From Apostichopus parvimensis (Eukaryota; Echinodermata; Holothuroidea; Aspidochirotida; Stichopodidae), in the NCBI GenBank assembly GCA_000934455.1, contig KN887213.1, positions 23,751-48,420 on the forward strand: a stretch of 24,670 nucleotides of DNA, given 5' to 3'. Both the position numbers and the translations under genes were made by a program. A model generated the notes under the pieces. It was not told where the DNA came from, made no database searches, and saw nothing but the letters and a program-made list of their open reading frames with translations. This document shows, one piece after another, positions 11,380-20,455 of this stretch. Position 1 is the first letter of the stretch. Each line of letters opens with the position of its first letter.

Positions 11380-11763
11380 GCTACGAATTACGAATAAGTG
11401 ACCACGGACGTACCATCGAACCCCACCTACTTTCCTCGTGCCTTGAGAAATTTCATGATTCAATTGTGTTTTCTATCTCATAGTAAATGTATCTTCTGTC
11501 CACGTGAGAGTCTATGTCTAAAACAACTGAAAGTAAATGACTTGAAAAGAAACTTTCTTCTACTCTGTTAGAACATTTTCAGTCGAGTGTTGGTTCTTGC
11601 GCAAATTTATTGTAGGTGTATGACTACGACATTCTATGAAAATTGCTCAAGCCAATTCTACTCCTGCTTCTCTCTCTTATGACATGAATCAACGAGCATT
11701 GTGGACTCCTAGAGTACTGTGGGGGTGGGGAGGGGGGACATCACCAGAACGTATTGATTAGTG

Positions 11764-11769
11764 AATAAA
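11764..11769 (+). promoter_or_regulatory. Probable SUMF1 poly(A) signal
   Basis: This is the first AATAAA downstream of the SUMF1 stop, 385 nt after it. It is followed within about 15-35 nt by a G/T-rich stretch (gagggggtggggggtgg), the usual downstream element for cleavage and polyadenylation. The predicted 3' UTR is about 400 nt. Confidence 0.6.
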
Positions 11770-14184
11770 ACTGGAAATTGAGGGGGTGGGGGGTGGCAGA
11801 AGTAACACTGAGTGTGTAAATACCCTTACCCCTGGAGGGAATGCACAAGATTGCATATACGTACATTACTATACAGTGGTATGTATTTTACATCGTTTTT
11901 CAATGGGGGTTTGGGGGAGGTGGGGTGAGGGTAGGGGGGGTGAGGGTGAAAGGATGAGGTTTATGTTACATAATTTCAAACGAGGCTGATGGAGCAGCAG
12001 ATTTCGGGGAGAACAACTGTTAAGGGATACATTTAAAGTAAAAGCACATTTAGTGTGTTTTTTTCTTTTTTTCATTATTGTCACAGACTGACAGTATACA
12101 AACTTACTAGGTAAACATCTTTTTCCCAGGCAGGAGGCATGTCACCCCCAGTTTGGGTCATTTTGAGTCTTGGTCACTTTGACTGAAGTTACGTGTAAGA
12201 CAAAAAAAACTTTATTTCGATAAGTGCAATCACTGTATTAAATATGGAAATATGTGACGAAGTTTGTTATATTTTCCTTTTTACTTTTACCATGTATTTT
12301 TTTCCGGAGTATTCTTATGTTTTTAAGAAAAGAAACCAATGATTATGAATCTTTATGATATTCTTACAATTTAACCTTTCAGTTTTCACAAGAGACATTT
12401 GTGGTAGTTGTAATATGGAAACATCAGTAAAAAAGCAATAGCAGCAGGTAATGTCCCCCCCCCCCCCCCCATCCGCACCCTTGTACTTCTAAAACAAACA
12501 TGAATGTACCTTTCCTTTGGAATAGTTAGTTATTCTCCAAGTTATAAATAAATCTAGATATTGATTCATCATTAAAGTAAATTAAAAATGGAAAGTTGAA
12601 TTAAAACTGAAAAGTGAAGCTATGTGGAAGAATCATAAAAAATAAACATGTCATTTTTTTTCTATCATGCTAGTTTATTAACCAAAAACATTCAGCTCTA
12701 AAACAGAGTAAATCAAAAACTAAAAGTACTTATCAACAAATATTGTCATGAGAAGATTCGGTAAATCAAATTTGGGCATTACTTGTTCTTTCGTATACTG
12801 GAATATTTGACAAATGGATGATTTATTCCTTCCTACTGAAGCAGGAACAATTTTGTAACTGCTAACTTGTCCGTCTACACTCCAAGCAAAAAATTAGTAA
12901 TTTTATCAACTGAAATATTCTCGCAGTAAACCGCTTGGCCCATTAAAAAATTCAAAGCAGTGGCCAAAAACCTGTAACTCTAAATCTGTCAAAGAAAGGA
13001 TTACTTTTTTCTAGATTGTTATCTTAATGGACTATAACGAATAACATTGATGTCTTTTTGTGAGGTACATTGGGCAGAAAAATTAACCCCAAATTTTCTT
13101 TCAAACTTTTGTTGGCTCCATTAAATTCGTACACACAATTAAAATATTAAATGCACTTTAAATCTCTAGAATGACCTTCTGTTTACTTTCCACACATTTT
13201 ACAGTCTTTCTGTCATATTTTATACCTTCATCTGTTCTTACTGGGTTCTGATATGCTGTAGTGTCTGCTTCATAGCTTGAATCTTGAAAACCGAATCAAA
13301 CTCAAATTTTCAAAGCTAGTGTTATTCTGTTCTTAAATATACTGATGCTTTTTTATAGGCAATGTCTGTGGCAATTAATCTTAAACTTTCCTTTAAAGTA
13401 ACCCAAAGGTTATGTTAACATACCGATACATTCCATATGCTCATTGTTTGTTAAATTAAATAAAAAACAAAAACATGCTTAAATAAACTAAAAATATGGT
13501 GAATGTATTACCAAGTGTATGAATCATTTGTGCAATAGTGAAATTAGTAAAAGACTTGATATAAAAAGCCTTTCCACAAGTCTTGGGTCAACAGGTTGGA
13601 GTCACGTGACATAAAAAAACATGTCATATGAATACATTCTCTGTTCTGTACTTTGGAAAATAGTATAGAGGACTTGTTTCTCTTGACCGGTGAGTTATTG
13701 GCTTTGCTTCATATGTGATTTCACATGATCAAGGATAATTAATAAATAAGTGACTTTCAGAATAGTTATCGGACATGTATTGAGTCAATATTTCATATCC
13801 GTAGCATAGTTAACTGTACTGATGTTTGGCCTTAGTGGACTCATACTTTGTACTCTCAACATTGTGGAAATATAGTATATAAATACTGGTACAAGATATA
13901 TGACATGTACCCCACTTAGAACCTTGTACTCAAATTCATACACAAAGGGGGAATCCTACTCGCACTGGTACTCATGCCGTTGTACTCATACAGCAAGTCT
14001 GCTTGGCACTCCTTTTATATCATGAATATGAAGATTTATTGGTAACATTGAAGGTATGTGGGAGTTTTTTTATTATAATTATTGTTTTACTTATTATTTA
14101 TTTAAATAATCTCACAAATTGTTTCACTTTGTCCATGTAAAGCCAAAATCTAATATTAAAAAGAGAATGTGTAAAAGTAAGTTG

Positions 14185-14223
14185 GCCTGACGTTTTGATC
14201 CTAGCAGGATCTTCTTCAGAGGC
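14185..14223 (-). ncRNA. Degenerate hammerhead-ribozyme-like motif (Penelope-type repeat remnant), copy 2
   Basis: On the minus strand: GCCT, core CTGAAGA (14213-14219), an unpaired A, stem II GATCC-TGCTA-GGATC (perfect), AAAAC, cleavage-type triplet GTC (14189-14191), and AGGC, which pairs perfectly with the opening GCCT. Only the invariant G of GAAA is changed, to A. Similarity to copy 1 (8239-8277) continues for about 15 nt downstream (acttacttttacac). The two copies are damaged at different essential positions, so each keeps what the other lost. Confidence 0.55.
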
Positions 14224-15870
14224 TAAAAGACAAGTAACATGTAACAGAAGGGACAAAAACACACAGAACATAGACAGGTTAATGAGCATGGTGAACACAA
14301 AGAGATGGATGTAAAAAAAAAGAGAAGTTAAATGTTTATACAGAGCAAGTGAAAAGACACACATTGGACCCAACTCCTCCCATCTTGATAAGCTTGTTCA
14401 GTTGCTGAGATGTTAAAGTGCGAATGTTATTTCTTTCATATTTCATCTGGATATTAAAGTACATGCGCAAAAATTATTCATGACATACACACACAGTAAT
14501 CCTGGGACCCTCCTTGAAAATCCCAGATAACGAGGACATCTGTTCAACGTTACTTTAGATCAAGTCTGATCAAGTCACTTGATCTCTCATACCTTACCAA
14601 ATTCCTAACACCTGATTCCAAGGATATGAAATCCTTTCTCAATTTAAAAACACAAAACTAAAGCCGTTGTAGGTACAGTCCATGTATGGTTTCACAGGTT
14701 AGTGTGAAAAGTAAGTCATCAAAATAAAATGAAAAACTTCAATATCTTATATCTCAACAACAGAACAAAGCTGCATAGATTAGACTAGATCAATTGACAA
14801 AGTGCTTTTGTTTTCACCAGCTTCGTATTTATAGATCTTTGAAACCCAGACTTTTTGTTATATATTGTTTAATTAAGTTAGTGACTTGATGATGGTGTCT
14901 TTTACTTTCAATAAACCTCAAAGAGAGAGATAGGGTTTAGCATGTAATAGCCTTATTTGTGTCAACTTTGGTAAAAGAGGAATATACTTAGAAAATAGAT
15001 ATCAAAAAGTTTTTACTACATTCCCTTTTTATTTCTTTGTATTTTACATACAACTGTGGAACCAGTAAGACTTTAAATTCAAGAACTGTGTCTTTTGACA
15101 GTATATCGACCTGAGTTGATATAATCTCTGACAAATATATGGTCTAAATTTTCATATAAAATTGTTAATGACATTTCATATTTCAGCTTGTTGCTTTAAA
15201 GGTCATCATTTTAGCATATTGCATTTGGTTGGAAAGGGCTGGTCACAGTTTTCATTTCCATAAAGTTTTGTACACAGGCTTAAAGAAAGTCATAATTTTC
15301 CCTCATTATCGCGGTCAGGCCACAGGGACAGTTATGTCACTGGGTTTCTTTTGAGGTCTCCAATTACCTTCATAAGAATTATTTGAAATGAGAATACATA
15401 CATTTTCTATACAATATTTTCCCCACTAATTGCCCTAGACTAAGAGGCTTTGATCCCCATCGTCTACACCCCCTACTCCCCACCCTACCCACCTTGAACT
15501 TTACAATATTTTGTATCAAGAAATATCTCACTTTCCCTCTTATTCAAATTAGATGTTATTTTTGCAAAGTGCAAGAAACATTTTTTTGTCGTTTTTAACA
15601 GCAACCATGATAAGTGTTGCTTTTTTGGTTGTGTGATTGGTTGAAAGTAGAATACTTTCAATGGCGCCTCTATACGTGTTTTACTTTTAGATGGTAGACC
15701 ACTGCACAGGAAGTATATACTGTATCATGAGATCAACCTCAAAATTTCTATAATTGATCAAAGCTAAGATAATTTCAACTAATAATTATTGCATTTGACT
15801 TCATAAACATTTATATTTCTTCATGTGAGAATGGATTGTATAGAAGGAGCAAATAGGGGGGGAATTTTTT

Positions 15871-15876
15871 TTTATT
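15871..15876 (-). promoter_or_regulatory. Probable SETMAR poly(A) signal
   Basis: TTTATT on the plus strand, AATAAA on the minus strand, 179 nt beyond the SETMAR stop codon at 16055-16057. It is the nearest canonical hexamer in the right direction. Confidence 0.55.
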
Positions 15877-16054
15877 TCCCTCCAATGAACCTTGACTAGT
15901 CACCTCGATGGACAGTACCATTTTGTAGTGATCATGTTAATGTATCAATGGCAGCTATTTGATTCGATACATAGATTTTTGAGTTTTTAAACGGACAGAT
16001 AATACTCTTTTTTAAGAACACAATTGAGGTCTAAAAAATTAAAGGAAAGTCTGA

Positions 16055-16810
16055 CTAAGACAGTAAAGATTGGTCAAATGGCAAGTATCGCCGACAAGAT
16101 TTGCTCCCGCAATGACAAGGCTTCCTCTTCCTTCCATCCTCACTGTATACTGCAGTCTCTTCCCCGTAACTGTACGTCAACTCTTCTCCTTGGTGTATCT
16201 CTCTCAGAGCAAACAATGCCACCTTTGGTATATCGTTGTGCACCCTCACTGGGACTTTGGATAAGTTAGGTTCGCAGGAGTGGTTGATGAACCGTCCCAT
16301 GTTACCTCTGTAGGTTGGATCAATGATCGTCTCTACCAGTTTGCCACCTTCCACAAACTCCCTCACGACTAAAATGTAATTAGGGTCGTCATCTCCTAAA
16401 AGTTTTGTCCTTCTCCAAGCTTCTACTTTGGATAAAATTTGTCCAGCGTATTCACAAACGAAACTGCTTTTGGGAATATCTACACATGCCCTCAAACCAA
16501 ATCCTTTCTCCATCGTCTTAAAGACCTCAAGCTCAAATGTTGGTCCGTTTTGAACGATTCTGTTGGAGCATCGTTCGCCACACTCGCACATGGCGTTGCA
16601 CTCTACTATAGGCTTGGTTTCACTTCTCCGTTTGTCGAGGGATGCTCCCTCCACTTTCATGAGCCTTCCATTCTTGTCATAGTTTGGTCCGAACCTTATT
16701 ATACATGCGCACTGATTGTCACAGGATTGAACTCCACAACGACATCCTTCAAAAACCACTTCGTCCGGGTCCTTATCGTACCCAGGTCCAGCAACATTGG
16801 TAGAAGTGAA
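16055..16810 (-). CDS. SETMAR: SETMAR exon 2 (pre-SET, SET, post-SET, stop)
   Basis: The acceptor on the minus strand is ctttttcttgttgcttcag, so the exon starts at 16810 with TTC in phase 0. Upstream in-frame codons (16811-16837, MDTFFLLLQ) are intronic polypyrimidine tract, not protein. It has 251 codons plus TAG at 16055-16057. The whole catalytic region sits in one exon, matching the human arrangement in which a single large exon carries the SET module. Confidence 0.94.
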   Translation of the reverse strand, partial: FTSTNVAGPGYDKDPDEVVFEGCRCGVQSCDNQCACIIRFGPNYDKNGRLMKVEGASLDKRRSETKPIVECNAMCECGERCSNRIVQNGPTFELEVFKTMEKGFGLRACVDIPKSSFVCEYAGQILSKVEAWRRTKLLGDDDPNYILVVREFVEGGKLVETIIDPTYRGNMGRFINHSCEPNLSKVPVRVHNDIPKVALFALREIHQGEELTYSYGEETAVYSEDGRKRKPCHCGSKSCRRYLPFDQSLLS

Positions 16811-18618
16811 CTGAAGCAACAAGAAAAAGGTGTCCATTTGACTTTTTTATGAGAATTTCAAATATCACTCCTTTAAGTCAGCACTCAGCATTTCTATACA
16901 ATTTGTATTGTTTGAGGAATGACCTAAACATCAGAGGCTCATTAATGTGAAGGGGGTAAAGTACCTTGTCTAGCACACATGTAAATTCTTGAAAATCAGG
17001 ATAAGCCATAAAATTTTGCTGCACTTGACTTGGTCTTTTGTGTCATTATGATTGTCAACACTAAAATTCTTACTGAAGTCTTAAAACAGATAGATACCCA
17101 AGAGCACAACCGAGAATGGTGTCTCATAATGTGAAGTGACATATTTGAATACCACTATGCCTCTACTAACCATCATGATTTATTCCCTTACTTTCCAGGC
17201 AGTCAGCCCCATGGTGTGGGCAACACGTCTTATTTGTGAAAAGCCCAGAGTATTGTGCTACCATTGTGAATAACACAACACATTTTTCTTATTCCCCCTG
17301 TTGTCAGGAAAATAGACATACCCACAGTGACCAGAATCAATAATGGCAATTTGCTGGTGACTAATCCAACACATCATTAAATGTAGTGACCAATTACACC
17401 AAAATGAAGTTAAAAAATTAAACCAAGATGGACAGCCTAAAACAGTTCCTGCTTGCGGGAAGATCACATATACATACATACATACATACATACATACATG
17501 GCTTATACGATTTTCATAACCTTAGACATTGAAAAGGACTTTATCGCGTATGCATAGTTGCATACATTCTTTTGTGTGGGTGTAACAGTGTAGGCCTATT
17601 GATCTCCATTAATCGAAGCCCTCAGTTTCGATTGTAGGAATTGTAGATTTTGTCACATGGTTATGCGCCTTCTTATGTTGCTTGCGTAATGAATACAACT
17701 GTAAATTTCGCATGCTACATTTACATTAACACATGTTGCAAACAAATCCAACGCAGTTACCTTGACTATTTCGTTAAGTGGTAATTTTTTGGTTGCCTTC
17801 CATTTTGCCTACTTATCTTTGCTTCATTGTGCTATGATGGCTACTTTTGTGTAGCTACTACGGTTTTTCGAAGAATGATTAACTGTTATGCAGTACGGGT
17901 CAATCATGCTATTAAGTGAGAATTTTCCCGTAGAACTTGCTGTACTAATGTGCACTAGAAACAAATACTCCTAGAATTATGATTGAACTGTTATGGTGCA
18001 ATAAGGTTTCCAAAATAGTGACTCGGGACAATCAGGCACAGATGAACATCTAACTTTGCCCATGGAGACTGATGTTGACTGAGTTTAGAATATGTTACCA
18101 TTTTAAAATCCATCTAACACTTATGAACACGCCGTACACGGTAATAGTATATCTGCTGTTACCTAGGCCTACTATCGAAAATATCAAATCAGATGAATTT
18201 GAAGGTATATTCAAAAAATGGATAATTATTACCCTGTATGACTGACATAAACTCCTGAACAAGTTCCACATTCCCACAACGATGTTACCCATATAACAGA
18301 ATTACTGGGCATCGATGTACTTGCCTGTAAGTTGAATTATGTGTAGTTGAATGTTACGTTAGTTCTTGTCCTAATCTACACGCTTTGACCTTTAGGGTCT
18401 GGTTCCGCGAAAAGTAATTTGCATCTTAAATCTGATGATTGCAATATGACGAAATTTAACAAATAACAAGCATGAAATCGGGATGAAATACCTATGTATT
18501 ACAGTAGGTTACTTACGATGTATGAAGGTTCTTTGTCCATCTCATCAAAACCAATTAGTAATTGGTGAACTTGCTCCAGCAAACTTTGTTTTTCATGTAA
18601 GGGAGGGTGCATACCCAT
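16055..18618 (-). CDS. SETMAR: SETMAR-type histone-lysine N-methyltransferase, complete, two exons
   Basis: Join (minus strand): 18517-18618 then 16055-16810; 285 aa. It is a SUV39-class SET methyltransferase; human SETMAR methylates histone H3 and other nuclear proteins. Layout: short N-terminus (1-40) ending FTSTNVAGPG, comparable to human QYTPDHV.GPG; pre-SET zinc cluster (about 57-115) with the nine cysteines CRC, C, C, C then C, CxxxCEC, C; SET domain (about 126-250) with AdoMet-binding KGFGLR (136-141), CEYAG (153-157), DPTYRGNMGRFINHSCEPN (NHSC Asn at 210) and EELTYSYG (243-250); post-SET CHCGSKSC (266-273); and a C-terminal LPFDQSLLS like human LPFDSSLY. The start ATG at 18616-18618 is preceded in frame by TAA (18625-18627). 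There is no mariner transposase exon, as expected outside anthropoid primates. Oddity: Ser248 replaces the usual Asp of the (F/Y)DY motif. It is convergent with SUMF1. Confidence 0.93.
17466..17499. repeat. (CATA)n microsatellite
   Basis: About eight tandem CATA/TACA units in the SETMAR intron. The rest of this intron (16811-18516, about 1.7 kb) shows no exon I recognise. Confidence 0.9.
18517..18618 (-). CDS. SETMAR: SETMAR exon 1 (start codon and N-terminus)
   Basis: Thirty-four codons beginning MGMHPPLHEKQSLLEQ and ending DEMDKEPSYI, then a consensus donor ATC/gtaagt (18511-18516). This is phase 0 and joins exon 2's FTSTNVAGPG without a frame break; human SETMAR has the same small first exon before its SET exon. 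The exon is too short for a standard ORF search. Two Met codons (18616 and 18610) are close together; the first follows an in-frame TAA by two codons, so it is the natural start. Confidence 0.82.
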
Positions 18619-19192
18619 ATACGCTTAACTATTCGTCGTAAAATTGGAGGCACACGGAAGACAGAAAAACGCGGATAAAGTTTATATGCATTGCATTGTT
18701 TATTTATTACTTTACTCGTTCGCTAATTTGGTGAAAACTTGTTTAGTATACTATAGTTATTACGAAGAATCGACAGTATTCAATGTACTGCCCAAGACAT
18801 GTATGCCAACTCTATAACTCAAGCTCTCCAAAAATAGGCTATATAAATAGATATTAGATGATATAGAAATTAATTCAAGGAATGGTGAATTGACGGTTAC
18901 AAGCTTGCTGGGGAGTCGGCTGGTTGAAACTGCTGAGGCTACGGAGAGCCACGAGGAGGTGGGCGGAGATTTATGGTGGTAGCTATAATGAAATGTATTT
19001 CAGAAATAAATAAAATCATCTGATCTTTAAAGCAGTTTTCCTCCATTTTCTTCAAAGTTTTAATAAAATATCACGACGGAAGGACAACTGTCAATAAGTA
19101 TTAAAAACGTTAAATGTTGAACAGAAGTTAACTAATTTAACTTTCTTTTTGCTTGGGGGGGGGGGGGCGGCGTGACACAGGTTCTTTTATAA
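18619..19192. other. SETMAR upstream region / 3' flank of the next gene
   Basis: This 574-bp gap between two co-directional minus-strand genes must hold the SETMAR promoter and the 3' end of the upstream gene. Minus-strand AATAAA hexamers overlap at 18699-18708, about 80-90 nt before the SETMAR ATG and about 490 nt past the upstream stop. A GC-richer patch at about 18905-18985 stands out; on the minus strand it is open for about 55 codons after a possible acceptor (ttatag), but I recognise no protein. A 13-base G run lies at 19155-19167. Confidence 0.5.
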
Positions 19193-20455
19193 TTATAATT
19201 TAATATTATCGCTCTTTCTTTCTTGCGATCTTCGCAAGGGCAGTTGTGTATCATTCGAGAGGTTGTGAATCGGAACATTGAATACTCGAGAAGTATTCTC
19301 AATTTTCACATCGCTCGACGGTTTCCTGTCATCTATTCCAAGCCGGTGCTTGCCCATGTGAGTGTCAGTCAGTGCCTGCTGGAGATCAATAGAAGGAAAT
19401 GTTACCGATCGTGCCATTTTGGGTTTTGTTTGAGCTAACCTTTGAACGACCTTTGACCTGACTGGGATAACCTCGCCTTTCTCCTTTTCTTGAATGCATT
19501 CAGTAGATACTGAGTGTCGTCGAAAATTAGCGAGACCACGTGACAGGCTCTCTTTGTTGTTATGCTTCGCTGTGATATTACTGTTTCGACATTGTTCTGC
19601 TTCGTTGAAATCATAGTTTACAATTCTAGCAGATTTTGAAGTCATAAAATTTTCATGTTGGGAGGCAGTTCTCATATTTCTATATTTCGTTTGATCCTGC
19701 ACAAAATTCTCTCTTGGAGGAGTTCCTTCACATGATCGTACCTGTACACTGGTCTTTGGACGAACCGCAGTGAATGTCCCAATTCTTACCGGCTTTGTCT
19801 CCATGGTCGTTGGCAATCTCTCATTTTTATCCGTTCTAGTATTTTCACCTTTTTTGGATTCTAAGTGACATTCGGTCCGCTTAACCAATAACAGCCAATC
19901 ATCTTCACTATTGAACGAATCTTCGATGGTGTCATCGTCTTTAGTTAATTCCATTGCTCCATTATCAACTTCAACTTGTGTTCCTTTCGGCACTGTTCTC
20001 TCATTCCCCTCTCCAAAGTCACACCCTGCAGCGGTCTCGGTTGTTTCCTCCGATTCTCCCGACGCGTCATCGCAATGACATGATGTTGATGCGAGGAGTT
20101 TCGGCTTGTCTTTCATAGTCTTGTAGTCGACACAATCATTGAAATTATTCATTTTAAATTTAGCACGACTGAGAATATCTTTGGACGTTTCGATATTTTG
20201 TAAAGACATCGCCATGAAGTCTGTATGACTTACAACATCATTGTCGAGATCAAGTTGGAGATAGTGGTTAACGTCTTCAGCCATCTTGGAATTATTTCCG
20301 TCATCCGTTTTTGTTATAATTTTTATCTCAGTGATTCCCTTGTAAACAACAGCTTCTTCTTCTTCCATTTCTGATAAGGATGATTCAGCTTCTAAAACAG
20401 ACATCTTAACCCCTTTCCACAGTGTGATAAACAAAATCCCCTTATGAATAAGCAT
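19193..20455 (-). CDS. Uncharacterised acidic low-complexity protein, single large open exon
   Basis: This is a 420-codon open frame ending in TAA at 19193-19195. Such a length is not expected by chance in this AT-rich DNA, so I treat it as coding. I do not recognise the family. The first ATG (20453-20455) has a poor context. The second, codon 19 (20402-20404, aagATGt, A at -3), is a better start and gives a 402-aa protein beginning MSVLEAESSLSEMEEEE. An in-frame TAG lies at 20480-20482, so any further N-terminal sequence would need a spliced upstream exon. The protein is hydrophilic: acidic N-terminus (SEMEEEEAV), an acidic Ser/Glu/Asp section around residues 125-195 with EDDWLLLVKR, then a basic Ser/Thr-rich C-terminal half with kinase-type sites (FRRHSVS, ARSVTFPS, LRRSQERKS). 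I see no signal peptide, membrane segment or zinc motif. It reads like a mostly disordered regulatory or scaffold protein; function unknown. It may be one exon of a larger gene. Confidence 0.7.
   Translation of the reverse strand: MLIHKGILFITLWKGVKMSVLEAESSLSEMEEEEAVVYKGITEIKIITKTDDGNNSKMAEDVNHYLQLDLDNDVVSHTDFMAMSLQNIETSKDILSRAKFKMNNFNDCVDYKTMKDKPKLLASTSCHCDDASGESEETTETAAGCDFGEGNERTVPKGTQVEVDNGAMELTKDDDTIEDSFNSEDDWLLLVKRTECHLESKKGENTRTDKNERLPTTMETKPVRIGTFTAVRPKTSVQVRSCEGTPPRENFVQDQTKYRNMRTASQHENFMTSKSARIVNYDFNEAEQCRNSNITAKHNNKESLSRGLANFRRHSVSTECIQEKEKGEVIPVRSKVVQRLAQTKPKMARSVTFPSIDLQQALTDTHMGKHRLGIDDRKPSSDVKIENTSRVFNVPIHNLSNDTQLPLRRSQERKSDNIKL

Larger units (their letters stand above)
11380..16054. 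other. Convergent intergenic spacer between SUMF1 and SETMAR
   Basis: No coding exon recognised on either strand. It contains the 3' UTRs of both genes, a 16-base C run (12455-12470), G-rich tracts near 11721-11745 and 11781-11797, the second hammerhead-like motif at 14185-14223, and AT-rich unique sequence. Other AATAAA strings occur (for example near 14910), so alternative 3' ends are possible. Confidence 0.6.

Noticed and set aside
11248-11463. 71-codon minus-strand open frame
   Set aside because: It is antisense to the SUMF1 terminal exon.
14098-14373. 91-codon minus-strand open frame
   Set aside because: It runs through the hammerhead-like repeat; the peptide EEDPARIKT is the translation of that motif.
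16811-16837. In-frame ATG extension (MDTFFLLLQ) as the SETMAR start
   Set aside because: It is the intronic polypyrimidine tract and CAG acceptor; splicing from 18517 gives a better N-terminus matching human SETMAR.
16439-16852. 137-codon plus-strand open frame
   Set aside because: It is antisense to SETMAR exon 2, which has clear domain conservation.
18840-18985. Minus-strand open stretch after a possible acceptor (KSPPTSSWLSVASAV...)
   Set aside because: About 55 codons, no recognised homologue, no donor or partner exon; probably 5'/3' flank sequence.
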